From Actinomycetales bacterium (GTDB lineage: Bacteria; Actinomycetota; Actinomycetes; Actinomycetales; Dermatophilaceae), in contig JADKAO010000001.1 of NCBI GenBank assembly GCA_016715285.1, positions 434,001-498,000 on the forward strand: a DNA stretch of 64,000 nucleotides, written 5' to 3'. Made by a program: the position numbers and the translations under genes. Shown here one piece after another: positions 36,310 through 44,710 of the stretch; positions within the stretch are counted from its first letter, which is position 1; each line of letters starts with the position of its first letter. The notes under the pieces are model-generated. The model was not told the origin of the DNA and made no database searches. It saw only the letters and a program-made list of their open reading frames with translations.

Positions 36310-37460
36310 CTCCTATGTCAAGCCGCTGCCGGGAGGGCGGTGGTTTGACGGTTGTTGTGGTCGGTGGTCAGGAGGTTGAACACGACGCGGGCGAGGCGTC
36401 GTTTGAGGCAGCGCAGGGCTTCGGTTTTGGATTTGCCTTCGGCGAGCTTCTTCTCGTAGTAGATCTTGCCGAGGGTTCCGGGGATGCGGGCCTGGGTGAT
36501 CGCGATCCGATGGATGGCACAGTTGATTTGCCGGTTCCCGGAGCGGGTCATTCGCACCCGGCCGGCGGTGTGACCAGACCAGACCGGGATCGGGGCGATC
36601 CCGGCGTGGCGGGCGAACGCGGCTTCGGAGTGGAACCGGGTGATCCCTGCGGACTCGCCCAGGAGTTTGGCCGCGGACAGTTCCCCACACCCGGGCAGGG
36701 CGAGCAGGGCCGGGACTTCGCGACGGGCCAGGGCACCGATGCGCCGGTCGAACTCCTTGATCCGGACGGTCAACGCGATGATGTCGTCGAGCTCGTCCAG
36801 GGCCATCTCCGCAACCACCCCGGACAAGGTGACCAGCCAGGCTCGCAGTGCCTGCTGATGCGTGACCAGGTGCAACGACCGCTCCTTAGGTGCATGGACC
36901 GGGTCGAGCTCGTGGACCCGCCACAACAGCGAGTTGATCGTGCGAGTCCTGGTGGCCACCAACGACTCTCGCCGATCAACGAGCACCTTGGCCTCCCGCG
37001 ACACCGCGTCATGGGAGGCCACCGGCAGCGACGGCTCCCGCAAGAACGCCCGAGCCACCGCGAGGGCGTCGATCGGGTCGGACTTGCCACGGGTCCGGGC
37101 GACGCGGCGTTGCTCGGCCATCATCTTCGGCGGCACCCGCACCACCTGCTGACCGGCGGACAGCAGGTCCCGCTCCAACCGGGCCGACAGATGCCGGCAA
37201 TCCTCGATCGCCCACCTCAGGTCGAGCCCGAACTCGCTCCGAGCCCACGCCAACGCCCTAGCGTGTCCCTCGCTCGTAGCCGAGACGGTGCGCTGCCCGA
37301 CCTGGCGCCCGACCGCGTCAACCGCGACGAACGTGTGCGTGCGCTTGTGGACATCGGCTCCAACAACAACCATGGTGGTTGCCTCCTTCACCTGATCAGT
37401 GACTGGACGGTTGGGCCGGTCGGCGGACACACCTCAGTGGGGGCGATGCCACGCTCCTAT
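36310..37460 (-). mobile_element. IS110-family insertion sequence (ends approximate)
   Basis: A single transposase gene with a short 3' flank and a long 5' flank. CTCCTAT occurs at 36310-36316 and again at 37454-37460, followed in both places by a CAAG-containing stretch; these may be the element's cores, but the right end could lie further out, up to about 37600. No inverted terminal repeats or clear target duplication, as usual for IS110. It lacks the GTATGCC heptamer that is frequent around it. Confidence 0.6.
36318..37373 (-). CDS. IS110-family DEDD transposase
   Basis: About 351 aa from ATG 37373. N-terminal RuvC-like DEDD domain: Asp7 in VVGADVHKRTH, Glu in WAIEDCRHL, Asp pair in KSDPIDALAVAR. 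The C-terminal Transposase_20 domain is ALLALPGCGELSAAKLLG, FARHAGIAPIPVWSGHTAG, then RMTRSGNRQINCAIHRIA with the catalytic Ser. The frame is intact, so the element may be active. Confidence 0.93.
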   Translation of the reverse strand: MVVVGADVHKRTHTFVAVDAVGRQVGQRTVSATSEGHARALAWARSEFGLDLRWAIEDCRHLSARLERDLLSAGQQVVRVPPKMMAEQRRVARTRGKSDPIDALAVARAFLREPSLPVASHDAVSREAKVLVDRRESLVATRTRTINSLLWRVHELDPVHAPKERSLHLVTHQQALRAWLVTLSGVVAEMALDELDDIIALTVRIKEFDRRIGALARREVPALLALPGCGELSAAKLLGESAGITRFHSEAAFARHAGIAPIPVWSGHTAGRVRMTRSGNRQINCAIHRIAITQARIPGTLGKIYYEKKLAEGKSKTEALRCLKRRLARVVFNLLTTDHNNRQTTALPAAA

Positions 37461-37600
37461 CAAGTCACGCCGGCCGGTCCATCACACCCGATGCCGGCAC
37501 AACGCATGCTCGCCAGTCCGAAGACGACACCGAGCCTAAGAGCCAGACACCAGATGCTCGGGATCCAACCACCGCGTGAGCGGCACCATCACCCTGACAC
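37374..37600 (-). ncRNA. Candidate bridge RNA region of the IS110 element
   Basis: The non-coding stretch upstream of the transposase is where IS110-group elements encode the bridge RNA that pairs with donor and target DNA. It contains several short GC-rich complementary segments but I cannot fold it or fix its ends. Assigned from position and family only. Confidence 0.3.
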
Positions 37601-37640
37601 TGAGGTCCGAGCCTACGACTCGGTCAGCAACAATGGCGCC

Positions 37641-38746
37641 ATGGACCCCTGGGATGACCGCGCGCGGCAGGCAGCGGACTCGGCGACGACGCTCTTCGGC
37701 CGCCGCCTGCTGGGCCTCCCGGGCACCCTGCTCCCCCTCGTCCGCTCCCCGGGCGCCGCGACTGGTCGGGCCCGTGGCATTACTGGTGGCTCGCGCACTA
37801 CCTCGACGCGCTCATCGACGCGGTCCTGCGAGAGCGCGGCCCGGGCGGGGACCCGAAGCGGGCGGACACGGCATACCGGTATGCCGTCCGCCTCCTGCGC
37901 ACGATCCGCCTGCGCAACGTGGGCACCTTCGTCAACCACTACTACGACGACATGGCCTGGCTCCTGCTCGCCGCACACCGGCTCGACCAGCTCGACCCCT
38001 CCCCGCTCCGCCTTGCGCGCGCAGCTGGCCGCGCGCTCACCACGACGGTCCTCAAGGCCGACACGCCGGACCTCGGCGGCGGGCTGTTTTGGAACGACAC
38101 GCACGACTTCAAGAACGTCCCCGCGACCGCGCTGGCAGCGATCTTCTTCGCCCGCACCGGTCGGCGTGCCCGAGCCGCGGCGCACATCGACTGGATCTAT
38201 GCCAACCTCCACGACTCCCACAACGGCCTGATCCTCGATGGCCTCGCGATGAAGCCCGATGGCTCTGTAGACCTCGTCGGCCACCTCTTCACCTACAACC
38301 AGGGCACCGTTCTTGGCGCACTCATCGAACTCGGCGACCCCCGCAGCCTCGACCGTGCCGCCGCGCTCATCGACGCGATCAGCACGCAGCAGACGAGTGA
38401 CCCGGAGCACCACGTCCTCGGGGTCCATGGGGACGGCGACGGCGGCCTCTTCACCGGCATTGCAGTGCGCTACCTCGCGCTCGCCGCGCAACACCCCCAG
38501 CTCGACCCGGCGGCTCGCGCTACGGCGCGGTCACTCGTCCTCGGGACCGCGTCAGCACTCTGGAAGGGTCGCCAAACCCGTTCCACCCCAAAGACATTCG
38601 GTATGCCGTCCGGTCCCGTTCTCGTGTTCTCCCCAGACCCAGCCGTCCCCGCCGACGAAAGCCAACCGCCCGGCATACCCGTCGAGTTGTCGAGCCAAGT
38701 GCAGGCCTGGACCATCCTCGAAGCCGCCGCCACCCTGACGCCCTGA
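37641..38746 (+). pseudogene. Glycoside hydrolase family 76-like protein, frameshifted
   Basis: (alpha/alpha)6-barrel protein like GH76 alpha-1,6-mannanases; no signal peptide. ATG 37641 gives MDPWDDRARQAADSATTLFG and RLLGLPGTLLPLVRSPG. The frame then changes near 37750, and GPWHYWWLAHYLDALIDAVL through NHYYDDMAWLLLAAHR, LFWNDTHDFKNVPATALAAI and HLFTYNQGTVLGALIELG follow in another frame to the stop. One C missing from the run at 37747-37750 explains it. About 368 aa when joined, slightly short for GH76. The conserved acidic pair is in YYDDMAW. Confidence 0.75.
37868..37887. repeat. Perfect 20-bp palindrome from two facing heptamers
   Basis: ACGGCATACCGGTATGCCGT is its own reverse complement and consists of GGCATAC and GTATGCC back to back. 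It lies within the GH76-like gene and encodes Thr-Ala-Tyr-Arg-Tyr-Ala-Val. Confidence 0.85.
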
Positions 38747-38802
38747 CGGCGCTGACGGCGCTGACGCCCCCCAAGCCGGGTCCAGCCGAAGGGGACGCGG
38801 AC

Positions 38803-38818
38803 GGCATACCCTGGTGTC
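38803..38818 (+). promoter_or_regulatory. Leaderless promoter with GGCATAC, yjjI
   Basis: GGCATAC (38803-38809) overlaps -10-like TACCCT (38807-38812), which ends 6 nt before ATG 38819. No ribosome binding site is present. Confidence 0.5.
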
Positions 38819-40375
38819 ATGCACATGTCGCAGTTCGTCGCTGACGCCGAAGCCATCGTGACCAGCGGGGCCATCGGTTACGACCAGAAGGTGCGCCGGC
38901 TCGCGGGCCTCGCCACGAGCGCGCTCCCCTATCCGGCGCTCTCTCCCGCCTGCCAGGAGGCGCTCGACAAGCGGGTCACTTGCGACATGTTCGAAGGCAA
39001 CCGGCCATTCACGCCGCGCTATGTCCTGCCCGACTACGCCAAGGCCCTCCGCCACGGCGTGCGCCACCTCGAGCTCGACCCGCCGCAGGACCTCGACGAC
39101 GCGTTGTCCTTCCTCACGATCCTCTACGGCCACGTCCCGTCGGTGACGACCTACCCGGTCTACCTCGGCGACCTCGACGCGCTCCTGGAGCCGTTCGTCC
39201 CCGCAGACATGTCCGACGACGACCTCGACCGGAGGCTCCGGCGCTTTTGGGTCCAGCTCGACCGGCTGCTCCCAGACGCCTTCGTCCACACCAACCTCGG
39301 CCCGGCAGACGGTCGAGTTGTGCGCTCGATCTTCCGCGTGGAGCGCTCGCTCCGGCAGGTCGTCCCCAACATCACCCTCAAAGTCGACCCTCAGGTCACA
39401 CCCGACAGCCTCATCGAGGACGGCGTCGAGACCGTCTTTGCCACCGGCAAGCCGCATTTCGTCAACCACCCGATGATGGTCGGCGACCATGGGCCGGCGT
39501 ATGCCGCGGTGAGCTGTTACAACTCCCTAAAGATCGGTGGCGGCTCGCACACGCTCGTGCGGCTCAACCTCAAAGAAGCTGCCGTCCGGCAGGCCGGCGG
39601 GCTCGAGGAGTTCCTCGCCCAGGGGTTGCCGCTGTGGGTCGAGCTCACCGCCGAACTCATGGCCGCCCGCATCACGTCTCTCGTCGAAGACCAGGCGTTC
39701 TTCGAGCACCACTTCCTCGCGACCGAGGGCCTGATCGACCTCGACCGTTTCTCGGCGATGTTCGGCATCTTCGGCCTGGCCGAATGTGTTGCCGAGATCC
39801 TCGCCCACGACGGCATCCACAATGCGCGCTACGGCCACGACGAGGTCGCCAACGCCGCGGCATACCGGATCGTGGAGCGGATCGCCGAACTCGTCGCCGC
39901 CCGCCAACTCCCCTACTGCGGTGGTGGCAACGGCGCGGCCTACCTGCACTCGCAGGGAGGCATCGACCTCGACGTGGGCGTCACCGCGGGCACCCGCATC
40001 CCCGTGCGCGACGAGCCGAGCATGCGCGAGCACATCACCGTATGCGCGCCCCATCACCGGCACTTTGCCGCGGGCATCAGCGACATCTTCCACGTCGACG
40101 AGACCGCGGTCCGCAACCCGCAGGCGATGGTCGACATCATTAAGGGTGCCTTCGCCGTCGGGATGCGCGACTTCACCTTCAACCTCGCCGACAACGAGTT
40201 CATCCGGATCACCGGCTACCTCGTCCGCAAGAGCGACCTGGTCGAGATCGACACCGTCGGCGCGCGACACGGCAGCGACTATCTCGCGGCCGGTTCGGAG
40301 CGCACCTTCCACCTCACCGAGCGCGCGGTCAAACGCGTGGGAGCCCATGAACTCGATCCGCGGCCTCGTCGCTGA
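38819..40375 (+). CDS. yjjI: YjjI-family glycyl radical enzyme
   Basis: Oxygen-sensitive glycyl radical enzyme of the YjjI family; substrate unknown. 518 aa, the same size as E. coli YjjI. The C-terminal radical motif NEFIRITGYLVRK has Gly466; the likely thiyl Cys is Cys233 in AAVSCYNSLKIGGGSH. The activase gene overlaps its 3' end by 29 bases. The presence of this pair implies that the organism can live without oxygen at least part of the time. Confidence 0.88.
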   Translation: MHMSQFVADAEAIVTSGAIGYDQKVRRLAGLATSALPYPALSPACQEALDKRVTCDMFEGNRPFTPRYVLPDYAKALRHGVRHLELDPPQDLDDALSFLTILYGHVPSVTTYPVYLGDLDALLEPFVPADMSDDDLDRRLRRFWVQLDRLLPDAFVHTNLGPADGRVVRSIFRVERSLRQVVPNITLKVDPQVTPDSLIEDGVETVFATGKPHFVNHPMMVGDHGPAYAAVSCYNSLKIGGGSHTLVRLNLKEAAVRQAGGLEEFLAQGLPLWVELTAELMAARITSLVEDQAFFEHHFLATEGLIDLDRFSAMFGIFGLAECVAEILAHDGIHNARYGHDEVANAAAYRIVERIAELVAARQLPYCGGGNGAAYLHSQGGIDLDVGVTAGTRIPVRDEPSMREHITVCAPHHRHFAAGISDIFHVDETAVRNPQAMVDIIKGAFAVGMRDFTFNLADNEFIRITGYLVRKSDLVEIDTVGARHGSDYLAAGSERTFHLTERAVKRVGAHELDPRPRR

Positions 40376-41203
40376 CACCATCGAGTTCTCCAACGTCGAT
40401 GGGCCGGGCAATCGGTTCGTCGTGTTCTTGCAAGGCTGCACGTTTGACTGCCTCGCGTGCCACAACCCCTACACGATCAACCCGTGCGTCGACTGCGGTG
40501 AGTGCGTGCCCGGATGTCCTTCTGGCGCACTCGGTTTCGACGTCAAGGGCAAGGTGACGTGGGACCCGCACCGGTGCGAGGGCGGGGATCAATGCATCTC
40601 GGTATGCCGGTACGCCTCCTCCCCAAAGCCCGTCACCTCGCGGTGGCTGACCTGCTCGAACCCATCCGAGTCGCCGCGCCTTTCCTGTCCGGGGTCACGG
40701 TGTCAGGGGGTGAGGCCACGATGCAGGCGCCCTTTGTCCGTGCGCTGTTTGGCGCCATCAAAGCCGACCCGGAGCTGGCGCGGTTGACGTGCTTTGTCGA
40801 CACCAACGGCGACGCGTCCACCGCGACGTGGGACCTCCTCGGCGACGTCATGGACGCAGCGATGGTCGACCTCAAGTGCCTCGACCCCGCCCGACACGTC
40901 TCCCTCACCGGCTCTGACAACACACGCACCTTGCGGTCGATCGAGACCTTGCAGGGTCGTGGCCAGCTTTACGAAGTCCGGCTACTCATCGTCCCCGGCT
41001 TCAACGACGACGACGAGTTGCTCACTGAAACCGCGCGTTGGCTTGCCGACCTCGACCCCGGGATGCGGGTGCGGATCATCGGGTTCCGGCGGCACGGCAT
41101 ACGGCCGACTGCAGTGCCGTTGCGTGAGCCGAGCGCTGCTGAACGCGCGCACTATGGCGACATCGTGCGGAGCATTGCCGACCTCCAGGTCACCGTCGTC
41201 TGA
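40347..41203 (+). pseudogene. yjjW: YjjW-type glycyl radical enzyme activase, frameshifted
   Basis: Radical SAM activase for YjjI. ATG 40347 starts MNSIRGLVADTIEFSNVDGP, with the radical SAM cluster CTFDCLACHN and ferredoxin-like Cys clusters CVDCGECVPGC and CEGGDQCISVC. After SVCRYASSPK the frame changes; ARHLAVADLLEPI, VTVSGGEATMQ, MVDLKCLDP and the C terminus are in another frame. The C run at 40621-40624 needs one more base. About 285 aa when joined, normal for YjjW. As written, YjjI could not be activated. Confidence 0.83.
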
Positions 41204-41290
41204 CGCGCCGACGTCAAGAACGCCACGGCCTGGTGTCCACGGCGCGGCACGGCTGCCATCTGGGTCCGGGGTGTGCCACTCTTGGCGCCC

Positions 41291-42684
41291 ATGAGCACCG
41301 CAGCGGGACCTGTGACGCCCGCATCTGCCCCAGCCTTCGTCGAGACCCGCGAGCACCGGTCCTGGTACTGGTACGACTGGGCCAACTCGGCCTACGTGAC
41401 GACAACGGCGACAGTGCTCTTTGCTCCATACCTGACCTCGGTTGCCACCGCAGCCGCGTGCCCCGACCTCGCCGACGGCGCCCGTTGCGCCGCAACCTTG
41501 TCCGTGCTCGGCATACCCGTCTCGCCCGGCTCCCTGGTCGCCTACACCGCGACCGTCTCGACGATCATCTCGGCGATCTTCCTCATCTTCGTCGGCGCCA
41601 TCGCCGACCGGTCGAGCCACCCCACCAAACTCTTCGGCGGCTTCGCTTGGGTGGGTGCGATCGCTGCGAGCTTGATGTTTCTTGTCACCGGGACGAACTG
41701 GCAGCTCGGCGTGGTGTTGTTCATCATCGCCAACATCTGCCTGGGCTCGTCACTCGTCATCTACGACTCGTTGCTCGTGCGCATTGCTGGACCCAACGAT
41801 CGCGACCGAGTCTCGTCGAAGGGCTGGGCGTTTGGTTATCTCGGCGGCGGGCTGCTCCTCGCGCTGAACTTCGCGCTCGACATGTTCGGCCCCAACCTCG
41901 GTCTCGACCGCGGCACGACGACGCGGATCAGCCTGCTGTCAGCCGGGCTGTGGTGGGGGCTGTTTGCGTTGATCCCGATCCTGGGGCTGCGTCATGTCCA
42001 AGGCAGCGTCGTGGTGGTCGATCGTTCGGCTGGGGTCGTCAAGGGGAGCCTCGCGCAGCTACGGCACACCTTCGGCGAGCTGATGACCAACTACCCACAG
42101 ACCAAGTTGTTCCTGCTGGCCTATCTCTTCTTTAACGACGGCATCCAGACGGTCATCGCGAACTCGAGCCTCTATGGCATCGAAGAGCTCAAGTTCCCGC
42201 AGGCAACGGTGCTCGCGATCTTCCTGTTCGTCCAGTTCACGGCCTTCTTCGGCGCGCTCCTCTTTGGTCGGGTCGCCGGCCGGATTGGTGCCTGGCGCAC
42301 CGTGCTCTACAGCATTGGCATCTGGACAGCGATCGTCGTCGTGGCCTTCTTTGTCCCCGCCCGCTCCATCGTGCTCTTTGGCGCGCTCGCGTTCTTCATC
42401 GGTCTCGTGCTCGGCGGCTCCCAAGCCCTGTCGCGGTCGCTCTATAGCCAACTCATCCCCATGGCAAGGAGGCCGAGTACTTCAGCCTCTATCAGGCAAT
42501 GGAGCGCGGCACGAGCTGGTTCGGCACGCTGATCTTCGGCCTGGTCTACCAAGCGACCCTGTCCTACCGCTCGGCGATCCTCGCTCTCATCGTCTTTTTC
42601 GTCGTGGGCGGCGTCCTGCTCTCGCGAGTGAAGATGCGCCAAGGGATCATCGACGCCGGCAACGAGGTGCCGCACGTCATATAA
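41291..42684 (+). pseudogene. UMF1-type MFS transporter, frameshifted near the C terminus
   Basis: Twelve-helix MFS permease of the UMF1/Atg22-like group; substrate unknown. ATG 41291; conserved WYWYDWANSAYVTTTATVLF at the N terminus, SLVIYDSLLVRIAGPNDRDRVSSKGWA and LGGSQALSRSLYSQLIP. One C is missing from the run at 42457-42460. The last part (GKEAEYFSLYQAMERGTSWFG to the stop) is in the next frame. About 464 aa when joined. Confidence 0.83.
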
Positions 42685-42705
42685 GTGACCGACCAGTAGG
42701 TCACT
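42684..42705 (+). terminator. Weak hairpin after the UMF1 transporter
   Basis: AGTGACC (42684-42690) pairs with GGTCACT (42699-42705) around an 8-nt loop, beginning at the transporter stop codon. No U tract. Confidence 0.35.
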
Positions 42706-42760
42706 ATCACGAGTTGGGTCAGAAGGGGTATGCCTTTCGTCGGCTAAATCTCGTCACATC

Positions 42761-42787
42761 GGGAACAAGGAGCGTGAACGTCCCGTT
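42761..42787 (+). promoter_or_regulatory. SigR/SigH-type promoter of rbpA
   Basis: GGGAAC (42761-42766), an 18-bp spacer, then GTT (42785-42787) matches the GGGAAT-N18-GTT pattern used by the disulfide-stress sigma factors SigR/SigH. rbpA of Streptomyces is a known SigR target. The leader to the ATG is about 55 nt. Confidence 0.6.
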
Positions 42788-42851
42788 CTTCAGTGTGTAT
42801 CTGTGAGCGTGGCTGCTACCGCGGCCGCCTCCACGACATCAGGAGGACCGC

Positions 42852-43208
42852 ATGGCCGACCGCTCGCTCCGTGGTACCCGCTTGGGTGCCTTCAGCATGG
42901 AGTCCGACGCCGGGGTCGTCCCCAGCGAGCGCCAGATCACCGTCTACGTGTGCCCTCAGGGCCACCGCGTGGAGTTGCCCTTCAGCATCGAGGCTGAGAT
43001 TCCGCCGACGTGGGAGTGCCGCTGCGGCTCAACCGCCCAACTGCTCGGCGGACCCGCACCGGAGCCCAAGCCCGCACGCCAGGGCCGGACGCACTGGGAC
43101 ATGCTCCTGGAGCGCCGCTCGATCCCCGAGCTCGAAGAACTCCTCAAGGAGCGCCTCGCGCTCCTGCGCGCGTCGCGCGGCGAGAAACCTTCACGACGTA
43201 GCGCCTAA
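42852..43208 (+). CDS. rbpA: RNA polymerase-binding protein RbpA
   Basis: Actinobacterial RNA polymerase factor that stabilises open complexes with the housekeeping sigma. 118 aa: N-terminal tail with RGTRLGAFSMESD, zinc-binding core (YVCPQGHRVELPF, WECRCGSTAQLL), basic linker (PARQGRTHWDMLLERRS) and sigma-interacting C terminus (IPELEELLKERLALLR). AGGAGG lies 5 nt before ATG 42852. A SigR-type promoter suggests induction by thiol stress. Confidence 0.95.
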   Translation: MADRSLRGTRLGAFSMESDAGVVPSERQITVYVCPQGHRVELPFSIEAEIPPTWECRCGSTAQLLGGPAPEPKPARQGRTHWDMLLERRSIPELEELLKERLALLRASRGEKPSRRSA

Positions 43209-43226
43209 CCACCAGCCCACACGGCA

Positions 43227-43260
43227 GAAGGGTCCGCTCCCCACAGGGGGCGGACCCTTC
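43227..43260 (+). terminator. Strong hairpin terminator after rbpA
   Basis: GAAGGGTCCG (43227-43236) pairs perfectly with CGGACCCTTC (43251-43260) and the stem continues with C-rich and G-rich strands around ACAG. CACACGGC and GCCGTGTG further out could extend it. It could also end transcripts from the left-going gene fxsA. Confidence 0.75.
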
Positions 43261-43397
43261 GGCGTGTATGCCGTGTGCTCCGGGCCGCCCGCGCCTCTAC
43301 CGTCGGTGGATTCGCCACCACTGGGGCTTGAGTCGGGTTAGCTGCGCTTCGCTGAGATTGCACCGTCAGCGAAGCTGGATACGACGGCGCGGCCCAG

Positions 43398-43925
43398 TCA
43401 GTCTCGGTCGATGATTTCGCCGGTGATGACCTCTCCACGACCCGGCGCATCCGCCGGCGTGCCATCAGCACCAGAGTGATCGCCGGCGCCGCGAGCGCCA
43501 GGCGAGACCACAACAGCGCCGAGGAGTTTGCGCTGAATCACCGCCGCGAGCAGTGGGCGAACGATGGCACGACTACCGGGCAGGATGCAGACGAACCCAA
43601 CAAGGTCGCTCAGGAATCCCGGCGTGAGCAGCAACGTCCCGCCGACGAGAACCAACGCGGCATCGGTGAGTTCGCGGGACGGCATACGGCCGCTGGCGAG
43701 GGCTCCTGAGAGGGCTCCCCAGGCCCGCGCACCTTCCCGCTTCACGAGCCACGCTCCCAGTGCGGATTCGAAGACGAGGAGCGCAAGCGTGGGCCATCCA
43801 CCGATGACCCGACCGACGCCGATGATGGCCGCGATCTCCAGCGTGGGGACGACCAGGAGGGCTAAAAGCAGCCACCAGCTCCAGCGCATGCGCCAGCGCC
43901 GAGCTGTGGTCACTCGCTGTGCCAC
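43398..43925 (-). CDS. fxsA: FxsA-family membrane protein
   Basis: 175 aa with three to four hydrophobic helices: WWLLLALLVVPTLEIAAIIG, GGWPTLALLVFESALGAWLV (FxsA signature, then KREGARAW) and AALVLVGGTLLLTPGFLSDLVG. E. coli FxsA affects phage exclusion by the F plasmid; its general role is unknown. GTG 43925 overlaps the ppm1 3' end by 16 bases, making a third gene of the lnt-ppm1 unit. Confidence 0.85.
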   Translation of the reverse strand: MAQRVTTARRWRMRWSWWLLLALLVVPTLEIAAIIGVGRVIGGWPTLALLVFESALGAWLVKREGARAWGALSGALASGRMPSRELTDAALVLVGGTLLLTPGFLSDLVGFVCILPGSRAIVRPLLAAVIQRKLLGAVVVSPGARGAGDHSGADGTPADAPGRGEVITGEIIDRD

Positions 43926-44710
43926 GTGCCCTCCTGGCGACGGGCAACCACCCGACGAGCCAGCCCGGCGAGTTGGCGACGGCGGTGCGCGACCCCTTGC
44001 TTGCCTACATTGACAAAGGCCTCTTTGACGATGTCCTGGCTCATCTTGGATTCGCCGATGAGCCGCTCGATGAACTCAATCGGCACCTCGACCGCCTTGA
44101 GCCCAGCAGCCACCAGCGCGCGAGTCATGTCGACCTGGAACCCATACCCAGCCGAGCTCACCGAGTCGAGATCCATCGCCTGCAGCGCCGAGGTCCGATA
44201 GACGCGGTACCCACCGGTTGCATCGTTGACCGGCAACCCCAACATGGCCTTGACGTAGATATTGCCGCCGATGCTGATGACCTTGCGGTGCGCGGGCCAG
44301 TTGACCACCGAGCCGCCCTTGATCCAGCGGCTGCCGATGACGAGATCCGCGTCCTCGGCTGCGGCCAACAGAGCTGGCAACTGCTCGGGCTGGTGGCTGC
44401 CGTCGGCGTCCATCTCCACGGCCGCGTCGTAATCGCGCTCGATCGCCCAGGCAAAACCCGCCTTGTATGCCGCCCCGAGACCCTGCTTGCCGGCGCGGTG
44501 CATGACGTGGACCTGCGGGTCGGCGGCGGCGAGGGCGTCGGCGATCTCGCCGGTGCCATCGGGTGAGTTGTCGTCCAACACCAGAATGTCGACCGACGGC
44601 ACGCTCAACCGAACGCGTTGGACCACGAGCGGCAAGTTCTCGCGCTCGTTGTAGGTCGGGATCAGGACGACGACGCGCTCAAGCGGGCCGCGCGTGGAAG
44701 CGGTGGTCAT
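43910..44710 (-). CDS. ppm1: Polyprenol monophosphomannose synthase
   Basis: Glycosyltransferase family 2 enzyme that makes polyprenol-phosphate-mannose, the donor for lipomannan-type glycolipids and protein mannosylation. 266 aa from ATG 44710. Motifs: VVLIPTYNERENLPLVV, VLDDNSPDGTGEIADAL and AVEMDADGSHQPEQLPAL (DAD). The start overlaps the lnt stop (ATGA). In mycobacteria these functions lie in Ppm1/Lnt neighbours or a fusion; here they are separate but coupled. Confidence 0.92.
   Translation of the reverse strand: MTTASTRGPLERVVVLIPTYNERENLPLVVQRVRLSVPSVDILVLDDNSPDGTGEIADALAAADPQVHVMHRAGKQGLGAAYKAGFAWAIERDYDAAVEMDADGSHQPEQLPALLAAAEDADLVIGSRWIKGGSVVNWPAHRKVISIGGNIYVKAMLGLPVNDATGGYRVYRTSALQAMDLDSVSSAGYGFQVDMTRALVAAGLKAVEVPIEFIERLIGESKMSQDIVKEAFVNVGKQGVAHRRRQLAGLARRVVARRQEGTWHSE

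Noticed and set aside
36315..38231. Very long plus-strand frame through the insertion element
   Set aside because: It runs antisense through the transposase; only its last part, from ATG 37641, is real sequence of the GH76-like gene before the frameshift.
38980..40143. Long Arg/Pro-rich plus-strand frame
   Set aside because: Shadow of yjjI in another frame, with low-complexity composition and no motif.
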